This document shows, piece by piece, positions 52,266 to 64,000 of a stretch of 64,000 bases of DNA. Below the pieces are notes generated by a model. The model ran no database searches. It was not told where the DNA came from and saw only the letters and a program-made list of their open reading frames with translations. Made by a program: the position numbers and the translations under genes. The stretch is from Mya arenaria (taxonomy: Eukaryota > Mollusca > Bivalvia > Myida > Myidae): assembly GCF_026914265.1 (NCBI RefSeq), contig NC_069138.1, positions 55,996,085-56,060,084 on the forward strand, read 5' to 3'. Within the stretch, counting starts at the first letter, position 1; every line of letters starts with the position of its first letter.

Positions 52266-55200
52266 GTACTGATATAACAAAATATTTGGTTTTGCCTTTC
52301 TAAAGATGGACCGGATCTTTAATGGAAAGACATACAAGTGGTTAACAATTTTAATTATTTAGTTGTTGTGATAATTGTGCTAGTAATTTTAGTCTGAACC
52401 AGGAACATTTGACTGGAAAAGCCCTTAAGGCAATTTATTATTAGAAATGTTTTGCGTTTTGAATGGCAATACTTTGTTTTCAAACCCAAGATTATTTGTC
52501 AACTTTTTGACGCTCTATTTTACCCAACAAACTTGTAGGGGCTTACCAAATCTAAAGAAATAAAGAGAATTCATTAAAAAAAATACAAAAGATTATTGAA
52601 TGTTAAAACTAATACTTGCAATGCATGTATTTACGGAAAATTAGGCACACACCCTTTATTTTTGCATAGATACATACATATATTAAAATATTGGTTTAAG
52701 AGTGTTACCACTGACAATGTTATTTTAAAATAGTATTTACCCAAGCTGTGTACAATTGGATTAAAGGTTGACGAGACTGGGTTTATGGTAAACAGATATT
52801 AGATGGTTTTGGTTCTGGTTTGAACTACGTCTTTGATATGTTCTCAAATAATGATGTACATGTATTCAGTGAATCTTTCAAGTGTAGATTATACAATACT
52901 TTTAAACAAGATTGGTTCAGCCCTGTATAAAAACAGTACCGTATCGGATGTATACAAAACAGTCAAGTTCTATTTAGAATATAAAAGTTACTAAGATTTT
53001 TTACCAGGTATTTTAAGATTTTATTTTAGTTAATTACGTGTATATGAACATCAACTTCGTATTCAAACTGGTGGATATTAAACAATCAACATGCCTAGAA
53101 CTCAAAGGTTTTGTGAATGCTGTAATTCATCGGATAATCCGAACAATCATACTTTTGATTCTGACTATTATTTCCAATATAAGTTTGGTTAAAATGAAAC
53201 CACCATTGACAAAAGAGTGGCCTGTTCTCTTGTATACTATTATTTCGCCAAAGTCTGATTCTGTACTTGTACACTTATCAAGAACATTTCAATTTATGTT
53301 GTTGTTTTTATATATTCCGGGCTTTTCTAGGCTTAAGGTAAAAAAGATGGCTACAGATACGCTCACGGGTGTTCTTGTCAATGTCTCTGGATCCATGAGA
53401 TACAACGCTGTTGGGAGCAGTGCAGAAGATGAAGGGGAATATATACGATCCGCATTCCAGGTATTGTTATGTTCCTATCACCACTTTATTTCGCTGAACC
53501 GTCCGCCATTATTCATCGATAAATGCAACGTATAAACGAGATATAACGCAATAAAAAGACATGATCGATTTTAAAAGCAGTTGTCTAAAGTCAGTCAATT
53601 AATATTCGTCCGAAGAACTCGAGTGCTTCTGAAATAAAAACTAATGTTATATATTGTTCTGTAATCTTTCTTTTCTTCTGCAATCTTTGAATGTAGAGTA
53701 AACGCAGACTCACTTCATCACTTCATCATATTGACTGACTCTAGAATAAGAAAAAAAGATTATGTTTCTGTTATCTTTCTTTTTTGAAACTTTATGTTTC
53801 TGCAGTCAGTGACTGTAGATAAAATGCAAACTCACTTCATTACTTTAGGTCGTGGATGATGTCATAAAACATGACGTTTCGAGTGACAATCATGTGTTCA
53901 CAATTTGCGTTGGTGGGAGAAGTCGCAATGTTGTTTTTGACATGTTACGCTCAGTCAAACGAATAAACGAACTACGGAATGACACTTCACCAGCAACGAG
54001 TGACCAGATGGAGAAGATTTATAGAGTTCTGGAGCGAAGTGGAGCAAGGTATCTGAGACGTTGGGCGGATCCTGAAAGGGTTAAGCAATTTCTTACAAAT
54101 GCAAAGGCTGACCACATTTTTTATCAGTTGGAAGACAATGGTTATTTGGCAAAAAGATTTGTCTATGAATGTCTACCTTCCGCATGTTGTGATTGGGGAA
54201 ATGTTATAATTGAAAATATACCTTTTGTTGGAGGGTTTTTAGGCAGCATAATGAAGGTAGGCCGAACGGCTACTACAGTAGCAGCCACAGGAGTTGGAAT
54301 AACGGCTAAAGACAGCGATATTGAAGAAGCTGTGCGAAAGGGGTTAAACCTGGTATCCTCGGATATGTTAAAAAATGTTGATATCAATTCCATCTTCGAC
54401 GTTCAGACAGCTGCTTCCATTTTACGAGCAACAACAAGGGAAGAAGAACTCACCTCGGAGAGAAGAAGACAATTGCTCGATAATGTCAAACCATACATTT
54501 ATGGAGATACTCATGTTCAGCGCCTTAGATTCAGCGTTAACCTTATTTAGGAACTCGGTCGCTTCGAAAAAGGTTTTGGTTATATTGTCAGATGGTGAAC
54601 CAAGTGACAACGGATATATCGATACCGTTTCTAAAGACCTTCAGAATGAACACGTGGACGTTGCATGCTGTTTTATTTACAGGGGATCGCAAATCAGCCC
54701 CAAGCGATTGTTTTGTACCACCGAGAACAGCTGGGAAGCGGGAGCGAGATTCCTATTCAAGCTCAGTTCACACGTCCCAAGTAACCTTATGCCACGCGCA
54801 ATTCTTATCAAAAATGGCTGGGACCTTGAAATAGAAAAAAACGAAACCAAGCTGTTTATACATGTAAACCATCCAGACCACATCGAAGATTTTTGCAGAG
54901 TAGCTAAGCGTACTATCTGCTGCCAAGACTACTTGTCAGACTTACTTGTTACCGTTGCTGTCGACATCTATATCAACCAAAGTACATTAGCCTTATCTGC
55001 AAAGGAACAGGTTGGCTATACTTGCTACGCAAACGCATCTGCTGCTGCTATCCATATGGCAATGAAGAGAATTCACGGCCGAGAGGGTGGTTACCCAGAC
55101 TTCAACACGCTTCGACAAGAGATGATAACTGCTTATGGGAATAGTGGTGCAAATACATTCATGGTGTTGCAGACTGTGTGCCTAAAATACCGGCTCAGGT

Positions 55201-55793
55201 GTCAGGAAATTAGTCCACAGGGCGCACTCGAAGCAGTTGTTGCCAAGCGAATTGTCGTTGCTAAGTTTCGCTTGACAGATAGAGAATGGGAAACTTTTCG
55301 CGATTTCTACGGACGCGAACCTAACGGCATTCTGACAAGAGCAATTATTGATGTACGCCAGCGTTCACCGTCCGAAACTCAAAGCGGCCATGCTGTGGTG
55401 TTAACCAGCTATAATAGCCGTTGTCTCATCCTGATGAACTCATGGGGAGATACATGGGCAGATATGGGCTTCTTCAGAGTCGAAAGTACCGACGTGCTTG
55501 GCCTTCGATTCATGGACGTGTATTGGAATGAGGAAGATCTGACCGAAAACGAAAAGGCCAGTTATCGTGCCCACGGTCCTGAGGTTGCTAGGAAACTCAT
55601 GTCCATGCTGAAGGGCCTTCAAGTTCAACATTACACCTGTCCACACTGTGGTCAGAGTCCTCTGGTGTCTGAGTACACGGGTACCCTTTCCAATGCAAAA
55701 TGCCCGAGATGTCATTGTGAGTTTCGCTGCAATGAAGCCGGGAACATTCTTGCTATGAACATGTACCTGACATCGCTTAGCAGAATAAATTGA
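52053..55793 (+). CDS. vWA / papain-like peptidase / zinc-ribbon protein
   Basis: Proposed exons are 52053-52265 (71 residues, least certain), 53338-53460 and 53849-55793, with phase-0 junctions. Exon 2 holds the vWA start GVLVNVSGSM (MIDAS DxSxS with Asn for the first Asp). Exon 3 begins VVDDVIKHDV, has a ~200-residue mostly helical insert with a Gly-rich hydrophobic patch (IPFVGGFLGSIMKVG), then returns to vWA (YGDT, MFSALDSALTLF, VLVILSDGEPSD). The peptidase follows: KEQVGYTCYANAS (Cys), SGHAVVLTSY (His), LMNSWGDTWADMGFFRV (Asn). The end is a zinc ribbon, CPHCG...CPRCHCEFRC. There is no signal peptide, so a cytosolic protein is inferred. Near 54500 the frame shifts by one base inside the vWA, so this copy may be a recent pseudogene or the base may be a sequence error. 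The substrate is unknown. Confidence 0.75.
52300..53035 (+). mobile_element. LINE fragment, C-terminal region, in intron 1
   Basis: Broken + frames give LFDALFYPTNL, then RLLNVKTNTCNACIYGKLGT with HPLFLHRYIHILKYWFKSV, and ALYKNSTVSDVYKTVKFYLE. These match the region after the RT in LINEs of aquatic animals (surface-loop C-N-x-x-x-Y-G-E-L-G type). Many stops. No RT catalytic core. Confidence 0.65.
53338..53460 (+). CDS. exon 2 of the vWA-peptidase gene
   Basis: Acceptor CTTAAG (weak), reading VKKMATDTLTGVLVNVSGSM, then AEDEGEYIRSAFQ and CAG^GTATTG in phase 0. If exon 1 is not used, the internal ATG at 53347 is the natural start, placing Met three residues into this exon. Confidence 0.75.
53849..55793 (+). 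CDS. exon 3 of the vWA-peptidase gene: vWA remainder, peptidase, zinc ribbon
   Basis: Acceptor TTACTTTAG, phase 0. One long exon of 1945 bases, one more than a multiple of three, consistent with the single +1 slip near 54510 where the first frame (ends 54550) hands over to the second. All family motifs 3' of the slip are intact. It ends in TGA at 55791-55793, and an AATAAA overlaps the last codons at about 55786. Confidence 0.8.
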
Positions 55794-56670
55794 CAAGACA
55801 GAAGATATATATGCGAAAAACATACTAGAGTATTTGAACATTTACATTGAACTCCCCAAACAAAAATTACACGGTTTGATTTATATAATGAGGAACCAAA
55901 TAATACGTGTCATCAGAATGGATAAAGAAAAATTGATTGCTTTGTGAAAAATCAGTTCTTACATAAGTGTGGTTCTTCATCAATATCCGTGTTGTCGCTT
56001 ATTGGGTATGCTTGCCCGTGTATCACGAACGCATACTATGTTATCCCGGTGTTTTATTTTAGGACTGTGAGTAGAACTCGACTAATTTTCAAATACAACG
56101 TCAATAGTTACTTTGGTGTAATTGTCAATGTTTTATTGGCTTTCCTAGTATTTTGATTTGTGTAAAATAACCACTATATATAATTTGGTAAATGTCATAT
56201 ATTATATTCATTTGTATGCATACGTGGGTTGTACGGAATGTGTATGCACAAACTGAATATTGTTAATCCTCCAAAAACTGAAAATTCGGTACGAGTGCAT
56301 GTTAAATCGACGTTTATTGAACAACATGTACATGGTACGTCTAATCATGTGAACATACTTGTTTCGATAACCAGTCTGTGAACTTTCCTCTTGTTTACAC
56401 ATATAATTGGGATGACTAATCATCCTTTTACAAATTTTAGCAAACATCTTCTGTTTTCAACAAATCAAACCAATTTTGCAAGTATCAATAAAACGTTTCT
56501 TGGTCAAATTTTGTTTCAAAATAATGACGAAATCTAAAGGGTTCCGTATGTGGTAAGGTGTCTAGGTACTGTAACACTAGGAGTACAATTGATGGTAAAA
56601 TGGTGAAAATATGGAGGAGTACTTATTAAAACCAGTTTCATAACAAACATTTTTAAGTCAATTTTATACG
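55794..56670. other. 3' flank of the vWA-peptidase gene
   Basis: AT-rich. The next AATAAA after the one at the stop codon is at about 56487. No other feature. Confidence 0.45.
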
Positions 56671-56820
56671 TTCTACATGAACTACCCGGACACCCCTCGT
56701 ATAGACATATGCAGCTTCATTTAGAATAGTTGTACATGGACTTTTAGGACACCCTTCGTATAGACATATGCAGCTTCATTTAGAATAGTTGTACATGAAC
56801 TGCCCGGCCTTCCCTCGTAT
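56671..56820. repeat. 59-bp tandem repeat, ~2.5 units
   Basis: CGTATAGACATATGCAGCTT recurs 59 bp apart at about 56699 and 56758, with TTGTACATG.ACT..(C/A)GG(A/C)C..CC at the joins. It sits directly before the compound microsatellite. Confidence 0.9.
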
Positions 56821-56839
56821 ATTTGTGACTTCTAAAGAA

Positions 56840-57057
<218 letters not shown>

Positions 57058-58483
57058 GTCGATGGCAGTTAAAATGTAATAAATGTCTTTGAAACAAAAT
57101 GTGTTGGTACAATAAAACCCTTCAGATAAAACGTTACTGTGCGAAAAACAGAATATAAAGACAGGCTGGACTGGGGCGTCTTAAACGCATACTTGTGGAA
57201 CATATGTGGGTTTTTTCTGTACCAGACACAATTCACATTCCCACCAAACATCAGTCTGCTTGATCTTATACCAATACATAGAACACACTAGAAAGTCCTA
57301 ACTTGCTGACGACTGACACGCTATGCTTGTGGAAATATCGGTCTTGTTCTCTACCACAGCCACTTTACATGCCAACTGACCGACTGCAGGCTTAAACGTC
57401 TTTATATTTGTTGGTTGAAACAGGAGCTGATAAACTGGTGTCTTTGTTGGACGATGCATGCTTTAAAAGGTTTTAAATAAATGAATTTCATAAAAAAGAA
57501 TACAGCAGTCTATTACTTGCCAGGCAAATGAAGGGCATAACTCAATAATAACAAAAACCAGAATTATTGGCCCTGCTGTACGTTTTTAAAGGTACATTTA
57601 GTTCCTCGCAACATCTGTTCCAAGTTCTCTTCCAATAATTTGAAATGGTTTTGGGCGATGTGTTTTGCAGCACGACGATTTCGAACACGGGCTAATAATA
57701 TAAGTGCGTATATGACGGGACTTTGTGCCATATACTTATACGCTGTGTATTGTTATAAGTGTAATTTTAGTTACAGTTTTCACGTGTTAGTGCTATTCTA
57801 TTAAGCTTCATAGAATACAAAATTCGATAGTGACTTTTTCTCCAGTGATGGCTAGTAATGGTTAAGTATGTGTACCCAGACGCAGTTACCGACACTAATG
57901 CTATGACGATTATTTTTCTTCGAATCACAAACAACCTGAATGTGCGTAACTAATGCATACATATAAACCGTGTTAGATTGGCATGGGAAATATGTTGAAA
58001 TCATTAGCGTCGGCAGTTTTCTAAAAACGCTTTAAAACTTATGCTCTAGTGGCGGTTACAGCGATCCTGTTAAAATGTCGAAATGTCGGAACTAGCCGCT
58101 GAGTCAAGTCTGCAGTATTCTAAAGAACAAACGCACCATTATGTTTCATACTTACAACATATGGAACAATAAGAACAACAAATAGTTCTTAACCGTTTAT
58201 CGATTCAGAGTATTTTGTTATGTAGACACATCGGCATTATATAAAATCATGATGAAAAAGTGCACACAATTTGTACCTTCCTTATTTTAGGAGGTATTAC
58301 TTGTGCTTACATGCAGAAACAGAATTTCTAAGTCAAATAACAAAAAAGCAAAATTTGAATTTTATACAGGATAGATTATCTTACTGGAGTGTTTAAAGTT
58401 GAAGTGCAAATCTTTCGTGAGCTATTGACTTATATCTTCTAACATGCAAAACCCAAACACGAATGACTAATTTGCATTAAGGT
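57058..58483. other. intergenic, nothing recognised
   Basis: AT-rich sequence with no exon or repeat I can support. Confidence 0.4.
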
Positions 58484-58735
58484 TGTCCGCATCGCAGTGG
58501 TTAGTGCACTCGCTTCTCACCTAGGCGACCCGGGTTCGATTCCCGGCCTGGGCGAATGTGAGTTTGGTTTGTGGTCACCGAGTCGGACAAGTGGGTTTCC
58601 TCCGGGTACTCCGGTTTCCCCCACAACACAAGACCACACTCTCGCGCAACATCGTGCCAACAAGAGTGACAAATATAAGTTGCAATAGCTTGTTTCACAA
58701 TCGTTGTAAAAATAAATAAGTTTAAACTAAACTAA
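58484..58735 (+). mobile_element. tRNA-derived SINE with conserved central domain
   Basis: Head with box A-like CGCAGTGGTTAGTGCACT and a perfect box B, GGTTCGATTCC. The body contains GTGGGTTTCCTCCGGGTACT and CCGGTTTCCCCCACA, a central block shared by widespread metazoan SINE superfamilies (Meta/V-type, name uncertain), then a short A/T-rich tail. The tRNA-like head has no matching acceptor stem. It looks nearly full length and is the best-kept SINE in the window. Confidence 0.85.
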
Positions 58736-59924
58736 TGACTAAGTCAAAACACAAAGTGGAAAAATTTAAACAGTTATCTAACTTTATTTTTAGTACATCT
58801 GATGGGTGTGAGACTATGTGTGTATAAAATTTAAATGCAATACATCAAGCTGTTGCTGATATACTGACTTATTCACGCTTACATGCAAAGACATAGCCGA
58901 AATTTAAATGCCTAATAACAAAGAGTCATAATCATAATAATTTAAATACGTTTAATGGTTAAGTATTGTTGTATAAAGTCTCAATGCAATACATTCAGTT
59001 ACTGCTGAAATATTGATCTATGTGTGCGTACATGCATAACCTTACCTAGAACTTCAAAGTCAAATTAAAGACGGCCATTATTTTGCATCATAGAAGAAGA
59101 AAAAGAAGAAGACGAAGTTTTATTTAGAAATGATAATACATATTATTTGTTCCATGACTTCAACATTTCAATACATACAAGATATGCAATTAATAACAAG
59201 TAATGGACGGACATAAAAACATAATGATATCTTCAAATATTTGATGTGTACAACATAATACGTAGTTTGTCTGATATTGTCAAGAATTATTAATAAGTAA
59301 TACAGCTTTTGTAGGGGTGTTTTTATACACGTTCATCACCTAGTTATTTTAAATTTGATCTCACAATCAAACATTCTAATAATTTCAGACATTAACAGTA
59401 ACAAGTGATTTCGATTATATTTTTCACTACATTATACAATATGTTCATCTGAATACATTGCATAATTCTTTATTGATACTTAACCTACAATTTGTTAATG
59501 TGAAAAATACCCACTTTCTAGTAATGCTGCGTCGAACAGAAGGGGGATAACCCTTCCATTCAATCAACCCGTTTTCCAATATAATTATTTCGATTTACGT
59601 CCCATTCACTATAGTCTAAATTGAAAGCGAAAGTTCTTTATACTATTACAGGACTCGATAAATAACCTTTTTTTGTCGGCATTGAAAAGTGTGCAATTCT
59701 GATCTAAAAATACGTTTTCTAAATATTTTTCTATAAATTTAGTTGTACAGTGCAATAGGATTTATTCTTTATATTAATTTCTGGTTAACAATTTAGAATA
59801 CAAATGTTGGTACTTAAACGCCACATAAGTTTGGATTGTTTCGGGAATTAAGGCCCCTTAAACTATTTTTAATTCTAGCAGCACGTTTAAAACGCAAGGG
59901 TATATAAAAATATATACCATTTTG
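58736..59924. other. intergenic, nothing recognised
   Basis: AT-rich. Repeated phrases such as CAATACATCAAGCTGTTGCTGATATACTGACTTAT and CAATACATTCAGTTACTGCTGAAATATTGATCTAT-type sequence at about 58838 and 58990 hint at a diverged ~150-bp duplication. Confidence 0.35.
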
Positions 59925-60304
59925 TAACCTCATCTTTAACATTATTTATGAGCTGCATTGAGTTAACTTTGTTAATTAGTGTTGACCTTTGGAATTAATT
60001 TAATTTACAAATAATGTGATAGCTTTATTTACTGTAATTATAATATAAATATATTTGCCAATAGAAGTATGCAGTGTAGAATTCGATGAAATATACAGAT
60101 AGCATTACCGACAAAGCCATTACTATTGTTTCAAATAATATATCAATTTACAGGCGGTAACCAATGTAAACATGCTAGTGTGAGAAGTTTGAACCTTAGA
60201 GGACGGTTTACGTAGTACGAAAACGGGTCATGATATAGACTTTTCAAATGATTGCTACGTTTTTTTCATTTAAAGTGATACTAATGTGTATTAAACAATT
60301 AAAA

Positions 60305-61004
<700 letters not shown>

Positions 61005-61739
61005 TAAAAATTCATTGATAAGTGTTCATAACATGTTTACACTAAAAATAATAAAATTAAATAATTAACTTATAATAAACATTTTTCTCCTGAAACCGGG
61101 AATAGATAATTGACAGCAACGTCATCAGCTATAATTTGGTGTGAGGGGCGTCCCGCGGTAACACTCTTTTCAAATAGGGGTACTTAAAAAACAAATTGAA
61201 TTACTAATAAAACTCCGAATAAAAGTCCCAAAATAGATCATAGAACATTTTTAGTTCGCCACTTGTCAAGCTATGTTTTTCTATAACACTAGTGGAATAA
61301 ACAGGCTGACACTGAATCAACAAAAATCCTCTATTTACTGGCAAAAAAAATATAATTCAAAATTATTCGCGAATTCATGTATTTTTTTCCGTTTGGCTCT
61401 TAATGTATCAAACCAAAGAGTAGATCTATCTAGAGGTCTATTTTTGTAACATTTGAAAGGGTTAGAAACAGTTCTTTTAGCCTCTAAAACTTTCAAAATA
61501 TTATATTTATATCAGATTTTAGTTAAACAAGAGTTAGCTTATTTACAGGTTGTATTCCCTAAATTAGTTTAATCTGCTTCATTTTACAACGATTGTGAAA
61601 TATTGTGAAAAAGGTTATTGCAACAATGTATCGATTTCACTGAACTTTGTTCACGTTTTTAAACAAGTACACCAATTAGCGCCAGAAATCGGACCATAAA
61701 TCGAGAGCTTCGAATTTTGTAACCTTTCTCACATTATGG

Positions 61740-62035
61740 TTACATTGGTTACAGGCGGATATTCCAAACATATTAAAAAAATCAAAAAAAAAAATCAAAG
61801 TTTAGCATCAAAAAACGAGTTTTCTGGTCGACATCTGATCAGAGTTATACGGTGACAATAGTTACGAAGAGATCCAGCAAAGTTTTAAAAAAAGTCTGAA
61901 AAAGTGTGTGCTTTTTCTATCTCAAAAATCGGGTTACGCCGTTACATTGGTTACAAGCAGTTACATGGAAAATTTACGTCAAAAACGAGTTTTCAGGTCG
62001 ACATCTGATCAGAGTTATACGGTTACAATAGTTTC
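61740..62035. repeat. 170-bp tandem duplication
   Basis: AAAAACGAGTTTTC(T/A)GGTCG followed by ACATCTGATCAGAGTTATAC and ACAATAGTT occurs at 61811 and 61981, each preceded by TTACATTGGTTACA. The two units are nearly identical in the core, so the duplication is young relative to its surroundings. Confidence 0.85.
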
Positions 62036-62460
62036 CTAGCTTTCATTTAATGGGCCAGTGTTGTGCCCTATCTCAAGTACACCACAACAGTTGTCTCGGA
62101 TCGTGATAGAAATACAACAAATCAAGTGTATAGAGCAGTAAAGATTTGAAAGTTAACACCGATGACGTTAACAGCGTTGTTATCGTTAACAATATTCTAA
62201 AAGATCGGCTAATTTCAATGCTCCAGTTGGCACGTTGTTGTATGGGATAAAACCGAAGATCCACTTAATTTAATGTTATTGCTCTTAAAAGTAACATGAC
62301 AAGTCTTCTTCATATATTTTCCGGTCGTCCATTACATGAGAAGTAACAAGTGCACTCTATTTATAACTTGAGCTAGACATCAGATAAAATGCTACATGTG
62401 TAGTAACCTTGACTTAAGATATTTAACGCAGTTTGCTCAAACAATTAAATGCGCTTTTCT

Positions 62461-62490
62461 GAAAACTGAAACCGAAACTTCTATATAAAC
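62461..62490 (+). promoter_or_regulatory. ISRE-like motif and TATA box, P copy 2
   Basis: GAAAACTGAAACCGAAACTT followed directly by CTATATAAAC. The GAAACCGAAAC core is a better match to interferon-response elements than in copy 1, and TATATAAA is a better TATA box. No gene follows in the window. Confidence 0.5.
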
Positions 62491-62615
62491 AGCTCTAGGA
62501 ATTCATAAACCACTAGTTGTCAAGTGTTTGGTAATAACATGTTTCTGAAAGCTTTCCTTTCTTTAAAAATCACGATTAAACCGAGAAATACATGATACAA
62601 TAAAATAACAAAAAC

Positions 62616-63884
62616 CTACAGAAACTAAATACATTTCTTCCTAGGAATTGGCAACTAGCTTCAGGTGGATACATTTCATCAAACTTGACTTTAATAGCAA
62701 ATGAGTTTCGTCTTTCAAACTGTCAAGATAACAATACATGTAATAAGAAGTACACTTTTGGTCACATGAACACCTTTTAATATTAGCAATACGAAATAGT
62801 ATAAAATGTGAACCCTAGCTTGTTTTAACTATCCTACCAAAACATATTTGAATTTTAGCTGCCGGTTATCTCATTTTATTTTATTTTCATTTAAAAGCCT
62901 TGTTTTTCACCGAAAATGATAAACATACTGGAGTTTGCCTAGGTACGCCTCTGTTATTGATGTCAACAGGTGCATCAGCTTTTACAAAAAAACAATACCT
63001 TAATGTGGTTCTATGAAACTTTATATCAGTTAACAATTCAATATATAAGCTTTGTGCTTTTCGGTTAAAAAACAATTGTTAAGCTTATGTGATAAAACGG
63101 ATCAATAAAACATATTTAACCGATATAGGACAGTTTCCAATCCCTGTTTAAAAGGTCAGTGATGATGTTAACAATACCACTATTAGGAAAAGCCTTGGTT
63201 ACCTTGGGAAAATGGAAGAAAACCTTAAAGTTATATTTATCCACTAAAATCAACTTTTGTGGACTGGTTTATTTTTAAAAACAAATCATGGCGATGTTCT
63301 AAATCGAAACAGTTTCCATGTTTATCTAGTTCATGGTCATTACCTCCTAATTCAAATATTCTTCCGGGTTTCCATTCATATTGAGTTTTAGTTTCATGTT
63401 ATAAACAAATAATATGCGCAGTAACCTAATTTCAATTTTAAGGACACTTACGAATTTTCTGAAAATATAAACATATAGAGAGAAACCACCATATACAGCA
63501 GACGAATTATATTCGCAGTTCAGTCGGATGTTGGTATACTCGCGGGGCTTTTATTCTGGACCGGAATGAAGAATTAATTGTTTATTCATCTGGAAAAGGT
63601 AACTATATATGTTGTCGTGCTTCTGTCTACAGCCTATATATCTAATACATGTAGTTAGTTTACATGAAGTATGATATTGGTTGTTTTTTTAAATCAAAAA
63701 GTCAAAACATCTACCTTTAAGAACTGAAATAATGGTCATTCCATACATCTTCATTTCGATATGAATTTAATACAGTGCAACTTGCAGTTTGTTTGTTTTT
63801 TTCTGTAAATATTACGGCATGTTACATAAACAGCTGTGCAAGTAGCGAAATGATTTTGGCTAACAGGTTTGTTACAAACGTCCT
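62616..63884. other. intergenic, possible promoter near 63490-63600
   Basis: AT-rich. At 63492-63598, CCATATACAGC, an initiator-like GCAGTTCAGTCGG about 30 bp later and an AAAAG^GTAACT donor-like site have the layout of a short first exon. This is a weak call. Confidence 0.3.
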
Positions 63885-64000
63885 CAAAACATATATATAA
63901 ACAGTTTTAGGAATGAATTGGAGACACTTTTTGTCAATGCATTTATTTACATGTACATGTTTCTTAAAGTTTAACTTTCTTCAAATTTCATGATCAACCA
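63885..64000 (+). repeat. repeated promoter-like segment P, copy 3 (runs off the edge)
   Basis: ATATATATAAACAGTTTTAG, then GAATTGGAGACACTTTTTGT and ATGTTTCTTAAAGTTTAACTT match the right block of copy 1 (51943-52045). The ISRE-like motif is not kept upstream. The match continues to the end of the window, so a further family member could lie beyond it. Confidence 0.65.

Noticed and set aside
53038-53337. Upstream extension of the exon 2 frame with hydrophobic runs
   Set aside because: The open frame before 53338 is AT-rich and intron-like. The vWA start and an internal Met explain the coding part.
58484-58560. A functional tRNA gene
   Set aside because: Boxes A and B are good, but the 5' and 3' ends cannot pair as an acceptor stem and a SINE body follows.
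58497-58698. Open frames on both strands across the SINE
   Set aside because: They cover the tRNA-like head and central SINE domain, which explain the sequence fully.

Overview
The window looks like nuclear DNA of an invertebrate animal, most likely a bivalve mollusc. This is inferred from an AT-rich background, long introns, extracellular modules bounded by phase-1 introns, several small terminal-inverted-repeat (TIR) elements, tRNA-derived SINEs, decayed non-LTR retrotransposons and very long triplet microsatellites. Nothing bacterial, no CRISPR array, no rRNA and no convincing functional tRNA gene was seen. No LTR, Polinton or viral element was recognised.

Region 1 (1-10.2 kb) is repeat-rich and holds no confident gene: a SINE-like element, TIR elements, a 137-bp satellite whose unit contains a near-perfect dyad, a LINE tail, a palindromic element and an (AGT)n tract. 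Region 2 (10.2-30.9 kb, + strand) is the main gene. I could join 23 exons with every intron phase agreeing, giving 1521 residues of a type I membrane protein. Its order is: unknown N-terminal module, polybasic site plus Trp-rich knot, HYR, two sushi, HYR, two sushi, a ~155-residue module X with furin-like sites, two Cys-rich ephrin-receptor-like (GCC2/GCC3) modules, a pentraxin/laminin-G-like fold over three exons, two EGF, one thrombospondin type 1 (TSP1), one sushi, a second module X, one more GCC2-like module, a stalk, a membrane helix and a short tail. It resembles polydom/SVEP1 in module content but is membrane-anchored. The signal-peptide exon was not found.

Region 3 (34.5-46.7 kb, mainly - strand) holds scattered exons of the same module family in opposite orientation: a sushi/GCC2 chimeric exon, an HYR half, and sushi, HYR and EGF exons carrying stops or a frameshift. 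They look like relics of at least one inverted paralogue, broken up by LINEs, TIR elements and an (ATC)n tract. Region 4 (50.9-55.8 kb, + strand) carries a second gene: a von Willebrand A domain split by a ~200-residue helical insert, a papain-like cysteine peptidase with its Cys, His and Asn present, and a C-terminal zinc ribbon, with one reading-frame slip. A repeated segment with an interferon-response-element-like motif and a TATA-like box lies upstream. Related segments recur at 59.9-62.6 kb and at the right edge, which suggests a tandem array continuing to the right. The best candidates for something undescribed are this vWA/peptidase/zinc-ribbon protein with its repeated promoter-like segment, and the Trp-rich knot and duplicated module X in the receptor gene.
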